From Leifsonia sp. Leaf336 (GTDB taxonomy: Bacteria > Actinomycetota > Actinomycetes > Actinomycetales > Microbacteriaceae), in assembly GCF_001423695.1 (NCBI RefSeq), contig NZ_LMOZ01000002.1, forward strand, positions 1,116,504 through 1,180,503: a stretch of DNA of 64,000 bases, given 5' to 3'. How positions within the stretch are numbered: the first letter of the stretch is position 1; the number at the start of each line of letters is the position of its first letter. Below the pieces are notes generated by a model, which made no database searches, had not been told where the DNA came from, and saw only the letters and a list, made by a program, of their open reading frames with translations. Below are positions 15,846-24,617 of the stretch, piece after piece. Made by a program: the position numbers and the translations under genes.

Positions 15846-16760
15846 ATGCGGATCGCCATCACCGGAGGCACGGGATTCGTCGGACGCCACCTGGCCGTGC
15901 GACTCGATCCGGATGAGACCGTCGTGGTCTCCCGCCGGACCGGCGTTCAGATCGACGATGTCGACGCACTCGCCGCGGCGTTCGCCGACTGCGACGCCGT
16001 CGCGCATTGCGCCGGTATCAACCGCGAGCTGGGGGAGCAGACGTTCGATCGCGTGCACATCGCAGGGACGCGCGCGGTCGTGGAGGCGGCCCGCCGGGCC
16101 GGTGTGAAGCGCATCGTCATGGTGAGCTTCCTGCGGGCGCGGCCCGACTGCGGCTCGCGTTATCACGAGACGAAATGGGAGGCCGAGGAGCTGATCCGCG
16201 CCTCCGGCATTCCGCACACGATCCTCAAGTTCGGGATGATCTACGGGCCGGGCGACCACATGATCGATCACGTCACGCGCGCTGTGCGCACCCTGCCGGC
16301 CTTCGCGACAGTCGGGTTCCGCGAGCGGAACGTCCGGCCGGTCCCCGTGGAGGACGCGGTCGACGTGCTCATCGCCGCGCTGGAGGGCCGCGTCCCCGAC
16401 CCGACGGTCGCGGTGATGGGGGCCGACGAGCTCGCCCTCGGCGAGGCGGTGCGCCGGATCGCGCGGGTCGCCGGCCGACGGCCCGTGTTCTTCCCCGCCC
16501 CGGTCTGGACCATCCGAGCCCTGGCGCAGCTCACCGAGTGGACGATGGTCGTTCCGTTGGTCGCCAAGGCGCAGGCCCGGATGCTGAACGAGGGGGTCAG
16601 CGCGCCGGCGCCGTACGCGCCGGAACTCCCGGTCGACCTCCGGCCGTCGAGGGGTTTCGACGACGAGAGGATCCGTGCTGCGCTGCCGGCCGGGGGATTC
16701 GGGCTCGGCGACCTCCGATTCGTCGGTCGCAGGTCGCGGAGACTGGGCGCTGCCTCCTGA
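15846..16760 (+). CDS. NAD(P)-binding epimerase/NmrA-like protein
   Basis: A 304-residue atypical short-chain dehydrogenase. The dinucleotide site GGTGFVGRH is at residue 7. The YxxxK motif is YHETKWEAE near residue 102, and FGMIYGPGDHM and RPVPVEDAVD are typical of complex-I-NDUFA9/YesF-like members. The C-terminal 80 residues are less conserved. A strong AAGGAG ribosome site precedes the ATG. It is under apparent control of the divergent ArsR gene, an arrangement often seen for quinone- or redox-stress enzymes. The substrate is unknown. Confidence 0.85.
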   Translation: MRIAITGGTGFVGRHLAVRLDPDETVVVSRRTGVQIDDVDALAAAFADCDAVAHCAGINRELGEQTFDRVHIAGTRAVVEAARRAGVKRIVMVSFLRARPDCGSRYHETKWEAEELIRASGIPHTILKFGMIYGPGDHMIDHVTRAVRTLPAFATVGFRERNVRPVPVEDAVDVLIAALEGRVPDPTVAVMGADELALGEAVRRIARVAGRRPVFFPAPVWTIRALAQLTEWTMVVPLVAKAQARMLNEGVSAPAPYAPELPVDLRPSRGFDDERIRAALPAGGFGLGDLRFVGRRSRRLGAAS

Positions 16761-16777
16761 ATTCCGCAGAAACTCTT

Positions 16778-16797
16778 TTGCAGAAAGAATTCTGCAA
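16778..16797. promoter_or_regulatory. Perfect 8+8 bp palindrome upstream of the winged-helix gene
   Basis: TTGCAGAAAGAATTCTGCAA has arms TTGCAGAA and TTCTGCAA around a four-base spacer. It ends just before a TACTCT box that sits seven bases before the start at 16812. A half-copy CCGCAGAA lies at about 16764. It is the likely operator for the regulator encoded next. Confidence 0.62.
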
Positions 16798-16811
16798 TTA
16801 CTCTTGTCGCT

Positions 16812-17420
16812 ATGAGCGATGACGACGAGGGCTTTCTGGGGCTCGATCCGACGCGTGACGTCCTGCTGTCGCCGTCGGCGATGCGCGGCCTGGTGAACCC
16901 GCTGCGGCTCCGGCTGCTCGAGCTGCTCCAGGCCGACGGGCCGTCGACGGCCACAGAGCTGGGGCGGAGGGTCGGACAGTCCACCGGCGTGACCAGCTAC
17001 CATCTGCGCGTGCTCGCGCAGCACGGGTTCATCGTGGAGGACGAGGAGCGCGGGGACGACCGGGACCGCTGGTGGCGGGCCGTGCACCGGTCGACGTCGT
17101 TCTCGTTCCGCGTGCCGGGCGATCCGGCCACGGAGGACACGGTCGATCAGGCGGCCCAATTCATCCGACTCAACGTGGAGGCCTCCCACCGGCGCGCCAT
17201 CGACTGGGTGGACACCCTCCCGAGTCAGGTCGACGAGCTCGCCGCGATGCCGTGGACGGTCAGCGACTGGCCGCTCCTGCTCACGCACGACCAGGCGCGC
17301 ATGGTCGTGACCGCGGTCCGCGAGCTCGTCGCACAGTTCCAGCGCGACCCTGAGGCGGCTACCGACGACCCCGGCGCGGTGCGCGCTCACGCGCAGTTCC
17401 AGCTCTTCCCGGAACAGTGA
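16812..17420 (+). CDS. ArsR-like winged-helix transcriptional regulator (HTH_20 type)
   Basis: A 202-residue regulator. The DNA-binding domain (about residues 20-95) contains LVNPLRLRLLELLQ, the helix pair TATELGRRVGQSTGVTSYHL and HGFIVEDEE. The C-terminal half is helical with many Trp and Glu residues and probably binds the effector. This longer ArsR relative commonly sits before MFS exporters, as here: the pump gene follows after 28 bases. The start is supported by TACTCT seven bases upstream and the 20-base palindrome before it. It probably represses itself and the pump, releasing on binding a drug-like ligand. Confidence 0.85.
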   Translation: MSDDDEGFLGLDPTRDVLLSPSAMRGLVNPLRLRLLELLQADGPSTATELGRRVGQSTGVTSYHLRVLAQHGFIVEDEERGDDRDRWWRAVHRSTSFSFRVPGDPATEDTVDQAAQFIRLNVEASHRRAIDWVDTLPSQVDELAAMPWTVSDWPLLLTHDQARMVVTAVRELVAQFQRDPEAATDDPGAVRAHAQFQLFPEQ

Positions 17421-17448
17421 TGCGGACGACGACGCGGGCGGCCACGAG

Positions 17449-18720
17449 ATGACCAGCGCAGCTGTTCGCCGGCGCGGGCCGTTGCTCGCCTTCGTGTCGG
17501 CCTACTTCGTCAGCGCGACCGGTACTGCGCTGTCGGCGGTCGCGATCCCGTGGCTCGTGCTCGTCACGACGGGGAGCGCGGTCGCGACCGGCGTGGTCGG
17601 GTTCGTCGAGATGGCGCCGTACGTGCTGCTGCAGGCGACGGCCGGTCCGCTGGTCGACCGGCTGGGCTTGCGGCGCGCGTTCCTGCTCGGAAACCTGGCG
17701 GCCGCGGTCGCGGTGTTCCTGGTGTTCCTCCTCGGCGAGCTCCATGCGCTGCCGTTCGGCGCACTGCTGGCGCTCGTCGGGTTCGCCGGGGCTGTGCGGG
17801 GAGCCGCGGACTCCGCGACGAACCCGATGATCCCGCCGCTGGCACGCCTGGCGCACTGGAGCGACGAACGCGCCGTCGGGATCTACAGCGGCGCGAACCG
17901 CGCGGCACTGCTGATAGGTCTCCCTCTCGCCGGAGTGCTGGTCGCCCTCCTCGGGCCGGCCGGAACCGTCCTGCTGGACAGCATCAGCTTCCTCATCGCG
18001 GCGACCCTCACCGCGGCGTTCGTGCCGGTGATCGCGCCTGCGCCCGCCGAAGCGGGAGCGAAAGCGAACGCGACCGCGCGCGTCAGCGTGCGCGGCTACC
18101 TCGCCGAACTCCGGGAGGGCGCCCGGTTCCTCCGCGGAGATCGCCTGCTGCTCAGCCTGCTGGTGCTGATCGTCGTCACCAACCTGCTGGATCAGGCGAT
18201 GAACGCCGTGTTCCTGCCGGTGTGGGCGCACGACCGCGTGCACGATGCGGTGGCGTTCGGGCTAGTCGGGGGAGCGTCGGGGCTCGGGATGCTGGTCGGC
18301 GTCCTGCTCACGGCCTGGGGAGGCCGGCGGCTGCCGCGCTGGATCACGTTCGCTCTGTGCACGCTGCTGGCCTCCGCCCCGCCGTTCTTCGCGGTGGCGG
18401 GCACCGACGCCGTGCTTCCCGTCGCGGTGGTGTTCTTCGTCTGCGGCGTGTTCGGCGGCGTGCCCAATCCGATCGTCGGCGCCGTGCAGTTCGAACGCGT
18501 GCCGGCGCGCCTGCAGACCCGTGTGCTCGGAGCGATGAAGGCGAGCGCCTACCTCGGCATCCCGTTCGGCTCGCTCTTCGGCGGCCTCCTCGCGCAGGCG
18601 GTCGGGCTCACGGCGGCGTGCGTGGCGGCCGGTGCGGTGATGCTGGTGGTCACGATCGCGCCGCTGGTGTTCCCGGTCTGGCGGGGACTGGACCGCGTGG
18701 AGCCCGGCCTGGCAACGTGA
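17449..18720 (+). CDS. Major facilitator superfamily efflux transporter
   Basis: A 423-residue inner-membrane protein with 12 predicted helices and a central cytoplasmic loop (about 195-225). The motif-A-like loop GPLVDRLGLRRAFLLGN lies between helices 2 and 3, as in the MFS_3/enterobactin-exporter EntS group. A second copy, GGRRLPRWITFALC, follows helix 8. It is downstream of its probable regulator with a 28-base gap, so the two should be co-transcribed. Proton-driven export of a drug or siderophore-like compound is likely; the substrate is unknown. Confidence 0.9.
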   Translation: MTSAAVRRRGPLLAFVSAYFVSATGTALSAVAIPWLVLVTTGSAVATGVVGFVEMAPYVLLQATAGPLVDRLGLRRAFLLGNLAAAVAVFLVFLLGELHALPFGALLALVGFAGAVRGAADSATNPMIPPLARLAHWSDERAVGIYSGANRAALLIGLPLAGVLVALLGPAGTVLLDSISFLIAATLTAAFVPVIAPAPAEAGAKANATARVSVRGYLAELREGARFLRGDRLLLSLLVLIVVTNLLDQAMNAVFLPVWAHDRVHDAVAFGLVGGASGLGMLVGVLLTAWGGRRLPRWITFALCTLLASAPPFFAVAGTDAVLPVAVVFFVCGVFGGVPNPIVGAVQFERVPARLQTRVLGAMKASAYLGIPFGSLFGGLLAQAVGLTAACVAAGAVMLVVTIAPLVFPVWRGLDRVEPGLAT

Positions 18721-18762
18721 GCTGCGAGCGCGGCCCGTGCCTGCGCAAGGCGTGGCGCCGCC

Positions 18763-19524
18763 CTACCAAGGCAGCACGCCGTAACCGCCCTCGCGGTCGG
18801 ACCGCCACAGGTGCCCCCAGAGCACGCCGGACGGACCGTCGGCCGGCAGCGTCGCGAGATACACGCTCGGCTCGGCGCCCTCCTCGACCGAGCGGATGCC
18901 GCGATGGTCGTTGAAGTCGGTGTCGGTGAATCCCGGGTTGGCGGCGTTCACCTTGATGGCGGTGTCCTTCAACTCTCTGGCGTACATCGCGGTCAGCATG
19001 TTCACCGCCGACTTCGACGACGGGTACTGCGCGGAGGCGGGCATCCCGAAGAGCGGGCTCGCCGGGTCGGTCTGCGAGCCGATCGATCCCACCTCGCTCG
19101 ACACGTTCACGATGCGCGCGGCCTCCGCCCGGCGCAGCAGGGGAAGCATCGCGTTGGTCACGGCGACCAGGCCGAACACGTTCACCTCGTAGACCGCGCG
19201 CATGTCGTCGAGGGAGGTCGCGCTCGCGGTCGCGCGGCGGCGCGAGACGGTCGCGGTTCCGGCGTTGTTCACCAGCACGTCCAAGCGGCCGAACTCGCGC
19301 TCGATCGCGTCGGCGGCGCGAGCGATCGACTCCGCGTCGGTCACGTCGAGCGGGAGGAAGCGCGCATCGGCGCCGCCGTCGCGCAGCGCGGCCTCGGCCT
19401 CCCTGCCGCGTTCCTCGTCTCTGGCGCCGACGAGAACGGTCATGCCGAGCTCGCCGAGGCGGCGTGCGGTCTCGTAGCCGATCCCCTTGTTGGCCCCGGT
19501 GATCAGGGCGATCTTCTGCGTCAC
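18763..19524 (-). CDS. Short-chain dehydrogenase/reductase (classical SDR)
   Basis: A 253-residue oxidoreductase. The cofactor motif TGANKGIGYE is at residue 10, NNAG at about 92, the catalytic Ser in VNVSSEVGS and the YPSSK motif (Tyr/Lys) at about 162. An Arg after strand 2 (GARDEERG) suggests NADPH. It resembles carbonyl reductase-like SDRs that act on small aldehydes or ketones. The start GTG at 19524 is preceded at seven bases by TACAGT with no ribosome site. It is convergent with the MFS gene. Confidence 0.9.
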   Translation of the reverse strand: MTQKIALITGANKGIGYETARRLGELGMTVLVGARDEERGREAEAALRDGGADARFLPLDVTDAESIARAADAIEREFGRLDVLVNNAGTATVSRRRATASATSLDDMRAVYEVNVFGLVAVTNAMLPLLRRAEAARIVNVSSEVGSIGSQTDPASPLFGMPASAQYPSSKSAVNMLTAMYARELKDTAIKVNAANPGFTDTDFNDHRGIRSVEEGAEPSVYLATLPADGPSGVLWGHLWRSDREGGYGVLPW

Positions 19525-19728
19525 GGTTCCGACTGTACGCGCGGTGGTGCGCGGGCTCCGGGACCGGGCATACTTCGCTCAAGGATGCGCCGAGTGAGCG
19601 CAGTGGGAGTCGGGGTCGTGGATGTCAGGCAGTTCGTCCGGCGGCGTGGCGCCGGGGTGGTATCCGGAGCCGGGGACGGCGATGCCGGACCCGACGGCCG
19701 GCACGGCCCACACTCTGGTGAGTTCGGG

Positions 19729-20733
19729 ATGTCTGCCGCTCGGTGCGCACTCGTCGCGGTGATCCTCACCGGCACGCTCGTGGCGGCGACGGGATGCGCG
19801 GTGGAGCGACCGCGCGCCGATCTGCACGCGACCCCGTCGCCGACGGGGATCACGCGGAGCTGGACGCTTCCGGACGGCCCGCGGCTGGTGTTCCGCGACA
19901 CGCGGCAGGGTCCCACGTTCGGCGAGGTCGCGTCGGTGGCTCTCGCCGCTCCGGGCGGCGCCCCCACGATGACCGGGTTCGCGTGCGAACGCGTGTATGC
20001 CACGCGCACGACGCTGTCGTGCATGAGCCGGACCGGCATCGCACCCGTCGGCTATCGGGAGACCCTGTACGACGCCGCGGGACGGGAGATCCGGTACTGG
20101 CCGTTGCCCGGGCCTCCCAGCCGCACACGGCTCTCGCCCGACTCGACGCTCGCCGCCTGGACCGCGTTCGTCGATGGCGAGTCGTACGCCGGAGTGGCGT
20201 TCTCCACGGTCACCGACATCTCGGACGTGCACGGCGTCGACTACGGAGCGCTCGCGACCTTCACGTTCCTCCTCGACGGCGCCGCGTATTCGGCGACCGA
20301 CCTCAACTTCTGGGGCGTGACGTTCGCCGCCGACGACAACCTCTTCTACGCGACGGCCGCCTCTGGAGGCCGCACCTGGCTGGTGCGGGGGAACCTCCGC
20401 GGGCGCACGCTGGTCGCCCTCCACGAGGGCGCCGAGTGCCCGTCGCTCTCGCCCGACGGGGCGAGGGTCGCCTACAAGAAGAACCTCGGGACCGTCGACG
20501 ACCCCCGCTGGACGCTCGCGGTGTTCGACCTGGCGACCCGGACGGAGCGGGTCCTCCCGCTGACCGGCGTCGTGGACGACCAGGCCGAATGGCTGGACGA
20601 CGCCACGCTCCTCTTCGGCAGGCCGGCAGCGGGAACGACGGGCGACGCCGACATCTTCTCGGTGCCGGCCGACGGATCGGCCCCGGAGTCGGTCTTCCTG
20701 CGGCACGCGTGGTCGCCGTCGGTCGTGCGCTGA
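19729..20733 (+). CDS. Lipoprotein with PD40/TolB-like beta-propeller strands
   Basis: A 334-residue predicted lipoprotein. Its signal peptide ends in a lipobox (LVAATGC, Cys about residue 19), which is the reason for choosing ATG 19729 over the open frame that continues upstream. The mature part has repeated blocks of the type LSPDGARVAYKK and LSPDSTLAAW together with ADIFSVPADGS, characteristic of PD40 WD-like propeller blades. It should sit on the outer face of the membrane. No partner gene is evident. Propellers of this kind bind proteins or sugars; the function is unknown. Confidence 0.72.
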   Translation: MSAARCALVAVILTGTLVAATGCAVERPRADLHATPSPTGITRSWTLPDGPRLVFRDTRQGPTFGEVASVALAAPGGAPTMTGFACERVYATRTTLSCMSRTGIAPVGYRETLYDAAGREIRYWPLPGPPSRTRLSPDSTLAAWTAFVDGESYAGVAFSTVTDISDVHGVDYGALATFTFLLDGAAYSATDLNFWGVTFAADDNLFYATAASGGRTWLVRGNLRGRTLVALHEGAECPSLSPDGARVAYKKNLGTVDDPRWTLAVFDLATRTERVLPLTGVVDDQAEWLDDATLLFGRPAAGTTGDADIFSVPADGSAPESVFLRHAWSPSVVR

Positions 20734-20767
20734 GGGCGGATGGCACCTATGCCGAGCGATGCTGCGG

Positions 20768-21877
20768 CTACGACCGATCCTTCCGCGGCATCACGACCTC
20801 CTTGATGATGAGGATGATGCCGGCGGAGATCGGGATGGCGACCAGCGCGCCGGGGAGGCCGAAGAGCGTCGAGCCGGCGAGCGCCGAGATGAGCACGACC
20901 GAGCCAGGGACCTGCACCGCCTTGCCCATCACCTTCGGCGTCAGGATGTATGCCTCCACCTGCATGTAGATCAGCATGAAGACCAGCACCACGACGCCGC
21001 TGACGGGGGAGTGGATGAGCGCGAGCACTGTCATCACGGCGGTCGTCAGCACCGTGCCGATCAGCGGGATGAGCGTGATGAAGAACGCCGCGAGCGCGAT
21101 CAGGAACGCGCCGGGCACCCCGGTGACCACCAGCAGGATGAGGCTGTAGGTCGCGTTGAAGAATGCGAGGATCACCATGCCGCTGAGGTACTTGCCGAAG
21201 TTCTGGAGGATGCGCTCCGTGTAGCCCTCGAAGCGGTCGCGGTGCGAGCGGCGCACCAGGTGGTAGAGCGACTGCTTGGTGGAGTCGTAGGAGGCGATGA
21301 AGTAGATCGTCAGGATCGCGATGAAGAAACCGGTGGTGAAGGCGTTCAGTACCGAGAGCCCGAAGCCGAGCAGGCCGTTGCCGACGTTCGCCCAGGTCTG
21401 CGGGTTCTTCACCTGGTCGGAGATCCAGGTGAGGGCCTGCCCGAGCACCCCGTTGCTGGCGTCGTTCGTGGCGTCGAACCAGCCCTCGGCCCGGAGCTTC
21501 TCGACTTCAGCGGGGATGGCGGTCGCGATGTTGGTGATCTGCGTGACGATGAGCGGCACGACCACCCAGACGATCGCGACGAGCACCCCGACGATGAGCA
21601 GGATCACGGTGACGATGGCCCAGGCCCGCTTCATCCCATGGCGCTGGAACCAGCGGATCAGCGGGTCGAGGCCGACGGTCGCGAATGCGGCGAGGAAGAC
21701 CGAGAAGATGATCGACCGGAGGCCGTACAGCATGTAGCCGGTGGCGATCGCCCCCAGCGCGCCGAGCGTGACCACGAAACCGAACAGCAGTGGGCTCCGC
21801 TTGAGCAGCGGCGGGGCGCTGGAGGTCTCCGCCGGCCGGGTCGCCGCGCGACGCTCCGGCGACTGGATGAAACGCAT
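20768..21877 (-). CDS. AI-2E family transporter (PF01594)
   Basis: A 369-residue membrane protein with seven to eight helices. A long amphipathic region (about residues 110-170) precedes helix 3. The C-terminal third contains FFITLIPLIGTVLTT and LIYMQVEAYILTPKVMG, near-diagnostic of the PerM/TqsA/YdiK family. Members have been linked to autoinducer-2 export or sodium/proton antiport, so a substrate should not be assumed. GCAGGAGG precedes the ATG. Confidence 0.92.
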   Translation of the reverse strand: MRFIQSPERRAATRPAETSSAPPLLKRSPLLFGFVVTLGALGAIATGYMLYGLRSIIFSVFLAAFATVGLDPLIRWFQRHGMKRAWAIVTVILLIVGVLVAIVWVVVPLIVTQITNIATAIPAEVEKLRAEGWFDATNDASNGVLGQALTWISDQVKNPQTWANVGNGLLGFGLSVLNAFTTGFFIAILTIYFIASYDSTKQSLYHLVRRSHRDRFEGYTERILQNFGKYLSGMVILAFFNATYSLILLVVTGVPGAFLIALAAFFITLIPLIGTVLTTAVMTVLALIHSPVSGVVVLVFMLIYMQVEAYILTPKVMGKAVQVPGSVVLISALAGSTLFGLPGALVAIPISAGIILIIKEVVMPRKDRS

Positions 21878-21999
21878 GGTGGCCTCCTGCCCGCTCGTCG
21901 AGCGTCAGGGCGAGCGTATTGGGCGGCGCGCGCGACGGACAAGAGCGACGCGCGAGCGCTGCCCGACCGATGCCCGGGGCACGCCAATACGCAACGTGA

Positions 22000-22092
22000 T
22001 TTGTTTGTAACAAAGATCTTCTTGACCTGTAATCCCGCGTCGTGCTCTACTAGCCGGAGCAATTACAAAAGCTACTTTCTTTGTAAACGGAC
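22000..22092 (+). promoter_or_regulatory. Promoter and probable ROK operator region
   Basis: TTGACC (22022-22027), 18 bases and TCTACT (22046-22051) form a promoter. A partly palindromic TTTGTTTGTAACAAAG (22000-22015) lies upstream, and TTTCTTTGTAAAC (about 22076-22088) downstream repeats the TTTGTAA half-site. Placement on both sides of the promoter suits repression by the ROK protein encoded next. Confidence 0.5.
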
Positions 22093-22106
22093 GGAGAGGT
22101 CCTGCG

Positions 22107-23318
22107 ATGCTTCCGGTGGAGAACGGCGTGCACGATGCGCGCCAGGCGAACGTGAGCGGCGCCCGTGTCGCGGTCGCCCTCCGCGACGGAGGCCGCGCGA
22201 CCATCGCCCAGCTCGCCGAACGCACGGGCCTCTCGCGTCCGACGGTGGAGGCGGCCCTCCCGTCGCTGCGCGAGCGCGGCCTGGTCGACATGATCGAGGA
22301 GCACACGGCGGGTGGCCGCGGAGCCGGTCGGCCGGCGCGCATCTTCGAGTTCGTGGCCGATGCCGGCCTCCTGGTGGGCGTGGACGTCGGTATCCACCGG
22401 ATGCGCGTCGTCGTCGCCGACCTGACCGGGCGCATCGTGGCGTGGTACCAGCGCGACCTCGAGCGGCGCTTCGTCGGCGCCGACCGGCTCGACAACGTCA
22501 AGGACGCCGTGTACACCTGCTTCGCGCGGGCCGGCGTCGACATCGGCCGCCTCGGGGCGCTCTCCGGCATGGCCGTCGCCGTGTCGGGGATGGTCGGTCG
22601 CGACGGCCGGCTGACCGTGTCGCACAACTTCCCCGACTGGGAGGGCGTGGACATCGCGGGCCGGCTGGAGGAGGAGTTCGGCTGCCCCGTCTCCATCGAG
22701 AACGACATGCGGCTGGCCGCGCTGGCGGAGCACCGCATGGGCGCAGCCCGGCTCGTCGACGACGTCGCCTATTTCTTCGCGGGCCACCGCATCTCGATGG
22801 GCCTCATCATCGGGGGCAAGCTGCGGCGTGGACGTCACGGCGCCGCGGGCGAGATCGGCGGGAGCGTCTTCTCGATGCACGTCGACGATTCGGGCCAGCT
22901 GCGCTGGGAGACCGGCGAGACCGCTGAGGACGTGTTCCGTGCCGCCGCCTCCGGAGACGCGGCCGCGCGGGACGAGATCGAAGAGTTCGTGGGCGGCGTG
23001 GCCACGGGAATCGCAACGGTCACCATGGCCGTCGACCCGGATGTGGTCGTCGTCGGCGGAGGTATGTCCCGCGCCGGCGAGGAGCTGCTCCGCCCGCTGC
23101 GCGCCGCGGTCATGGCCGAGATCGGCGTGCCTGTGCGGCCGTCGATCATCCAGTCGGAGCTCGGCGCCGAGTCCGTCGTGCTCGGCGCGCTCGCGCTGGC
23201 CTCCGGTCAGGCGATGGAACGGCTGTACCTGGCTTCGGATGTCCCGGAGCCCGACATCGACGTCGCCGGCGCACGCGCCAGGGCGGCACAGGAGATCGTG
23301 GAGGAAGTCACCGGATGA
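22107..23318 (+). CDS. ROK family transcriptional repressor
   Basis: A 403-residue protein with an N-terminal winged helix (about residues 20-75, ATIAQLAERTGLSRPTVEAA) and a C-terminal sugar-kinase-like ROK domain. In the latter, GVDVGIHRMRV is the phosphate-binding loop and IENDMRLAALAEH holds the usual catalytic-like Asp region. The zinc-binding CxCGxxGC cluster of true ROK repressors is replaced by GEIGGSVFSMHVDD, so metal binding may be lost. It overlaps the first dehydrogenase gene by four bases (ATGA), making it the first gene of the sugar operon and presumably its own repressor. GGAGAGG precedes the ATG. Confidence 0.9.
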   Translation: MLPVENGVHDARQANVSGARVAVALRDGGRATIAQLAERTGLSRPTVEAALPSLRERGLVDMIEEHTAGGRGAGRPARIFEFVADAGLLVGVDVGIHRMRVVVADLTGRIVAWYQRDLERRFVGADRLDNVKDAVYTCFARAGVDIGRLGALSGMAVAVSGMVGRDGRLTVSHNFPDWEGVDIAGRLEEEFGCPVSIENDMRLAALAEHRMGAARLVDDVAYFFAGHRISMGLIIGGKLRRGRHGAAGEIGGSVFSMHVDDSGQLRWETGETAEDVFRAAASGDAAARDEIEEFVGGVATGIATVTMAVDPDVVVVGGGMSRAGEELLRPLRAAVMAEIGVPVRPSIIQSELGAESVVLGALALASGQAMERLYLASDVPEPDIDVAGARARAAQEIVEEVTG

Positions 23319-24529
23319 GCGAGCTGACAGTGCAGCAGGCGTCGCGCCAGGCTGCGGAGATCGCGGAGCCTCCGCGCCGGCCGTTGCGACTCGCCGTGAT
23401 CGGCGCGGGCGCGCGTTCGGAGATCGCGGCCCACGCCCTGGAGTCGGGCGATGGGGTGATCGTCGCGGTCGCCGACCCGAGCGCGACCGCTCGGGAGCGT
23501 GCCGCCGCGGAGTTCGGCGCGGGTCAGCTGTTCGCCGGGCACCGGGAGCTGATCGCGAGCGCCTCCGACATCGACGCCGCCTTCGTCACGTCGCCCGACC
23601 ACACCCACGCGGAGGTGGCGATCGACCTCCTGAAGGCGGGCATCGCGGTCTACCTCGAGAAGCCGCTCGCCATCGAGGTCGCGGACGCCGACGCCATCCT
23701 GGCCGCGGCGGCCGAGTCGGGCACGCGGCTCTACGTCGGCCACAACATGCGCCACATGGGCGTCGTGCAGACCATGCGCGACATCATCCAGCGCGGCGAG
23801 ATCGGCGAGGTCAAGGCGATCTGGTGCCGGCACTTCGTCGGCAACGGCGGCGACTACTACTTCAAGGACTGGCACGCGGAGCGCGCCAAGTCGAACGGGC
23901 TGCTCCTGCAGAAGGGCGCCCACGACATCGACATCATCCACTGGCTCGCCGGAGGCTACTCCGAGCTCGTCACGGGCATGGGCGGTCTCTCGCTCTACGG
24001 GGCGATCGACGACCGGAGGGACAACTCCGACCGCTCGATGCCCGAATGGTTCTCGTACGACGCCTGGCCTCCACTGAGCCAGCGCGAACTGAACCCGGTG
24101 ATCGACGTCGAGGACATCTCGATGGTGACCATGCACCTGGACAACGGCGTCTTCGCGTCGTACCAGCAGTGCCACTACACCCCGGACTACTGGCGCAACT
24201 ACACCGTGATCGGCACGGAGGGGCGTCTGGAGAACTTCGGCGACTCGGACGGCGCGATCGTGCGCGTCTGGAACCGCCGGACCACGTACAACCCCGCAGG
24301 AGACGCCGAGTACACCGTGCTCGGCGACGAGGGCGGGCACGGAGACGCGGATCGGCTCACCGTTGCCGAGTTCGTGCGCTTCGTGCGGGAGGGCACTGCG
24401 ACGACGACGTCCGCAGTCGCCGCCCGCAACGCGGTGGCCACCGCAGTCGCGGCCACCGAATCGCTCCGCGACGGATCCCGGCCCCGCGTCGTGCCCGCCG
24501 TGGACGCGGAGGTCGCCGCCCGGTTGTAG
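23315..24529 (+). CDS. Gfo/Idh/MocA family oxidoreductase 1
   Basis: A 404-residue NAD(P)-dependent sugar or inositol dehydrogenase-like protein. The Rossmann motif GAGARS begins at about residue 29, EKPLAIE holds the conserved Lys, and GHNMRHMGV and KGAHDIDIIHWLAGG line the active site. It is somewhat longer than usual, with an insertion around 230-270 (DRRDNSDRSMPEWFSYDAW). It is translationally coupled to the ROK gene. Three enzymes of this family occur in the locus, suggesting stepwise oxidation and reduction of an unusual sugar, cyclitol or sugar acid; the substrate is not known. Confidence 0.9.
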   Translation: MSELTVQQASRQAAEIAEPPRRPLRLAVIGAGARSEIAAHALESGDGVIVAVADPSATARERAAAEFGAGQLFAGHRELIASASDIDAAFVTSPDHTHAEVAIDLLKAGIAVYLEKPLAIEVADADAILAAAAESGTRLYVGHNMRHMGVVQTMRDIIQRGEIGEVKAIWCRHFVGNGGDYYFKDWHAERAKSNGLLLQKGAHDIDIIHWLAGGYSELVTGMGGLSLYGAIDDRRDNSDRSMPEWFSYDAWPPLSQRELNPVIDVEDISMVTMHLDNGVFASYQQCHYTPDYWRNYTVIGTEGRLENFGDSDGAIVRVWNRRTTYNPAGDAEYTVLGDEGGHGDADRLTVAEFVRFVREGTATTTSAVAARNAVATAVAATESLRDGSRPRVVPAVDAEVAARL

Positions 24530-24551
24530 CGGCGACGCACCCAACGAAGAC

Positions 24552-24581
24552 CCGGGCCGGCGAGTGGAGTCGCCGACCCGG
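24552..24581 (+). promoter_or_regulatory. Stem-loop in the leader of the binding-protein gene
   Basis: Arms CCGGGCCGGCGA and TCGCCGACCCGG pair with one mismatch around the loop GTGGAG. There is no T-run. It sits 37 bases before the binding-protein start, where a processing or stabilising hairpin could raise the binding protein above the enzyme and permease levels. Confidence 0.5.
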
Positions 24582-24617
24582 TAAGGCACCGACTAACCCC
24601 TCATCGAAGGAGAACCA

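Noticed and set aside
20759-22927. A 722-codon plus-strand open frame opposite the AI-2E gene
   Set aside because: Charged, repetitive composition typical of the antisense of a high-GC membrane protein gene; no family resemblance.
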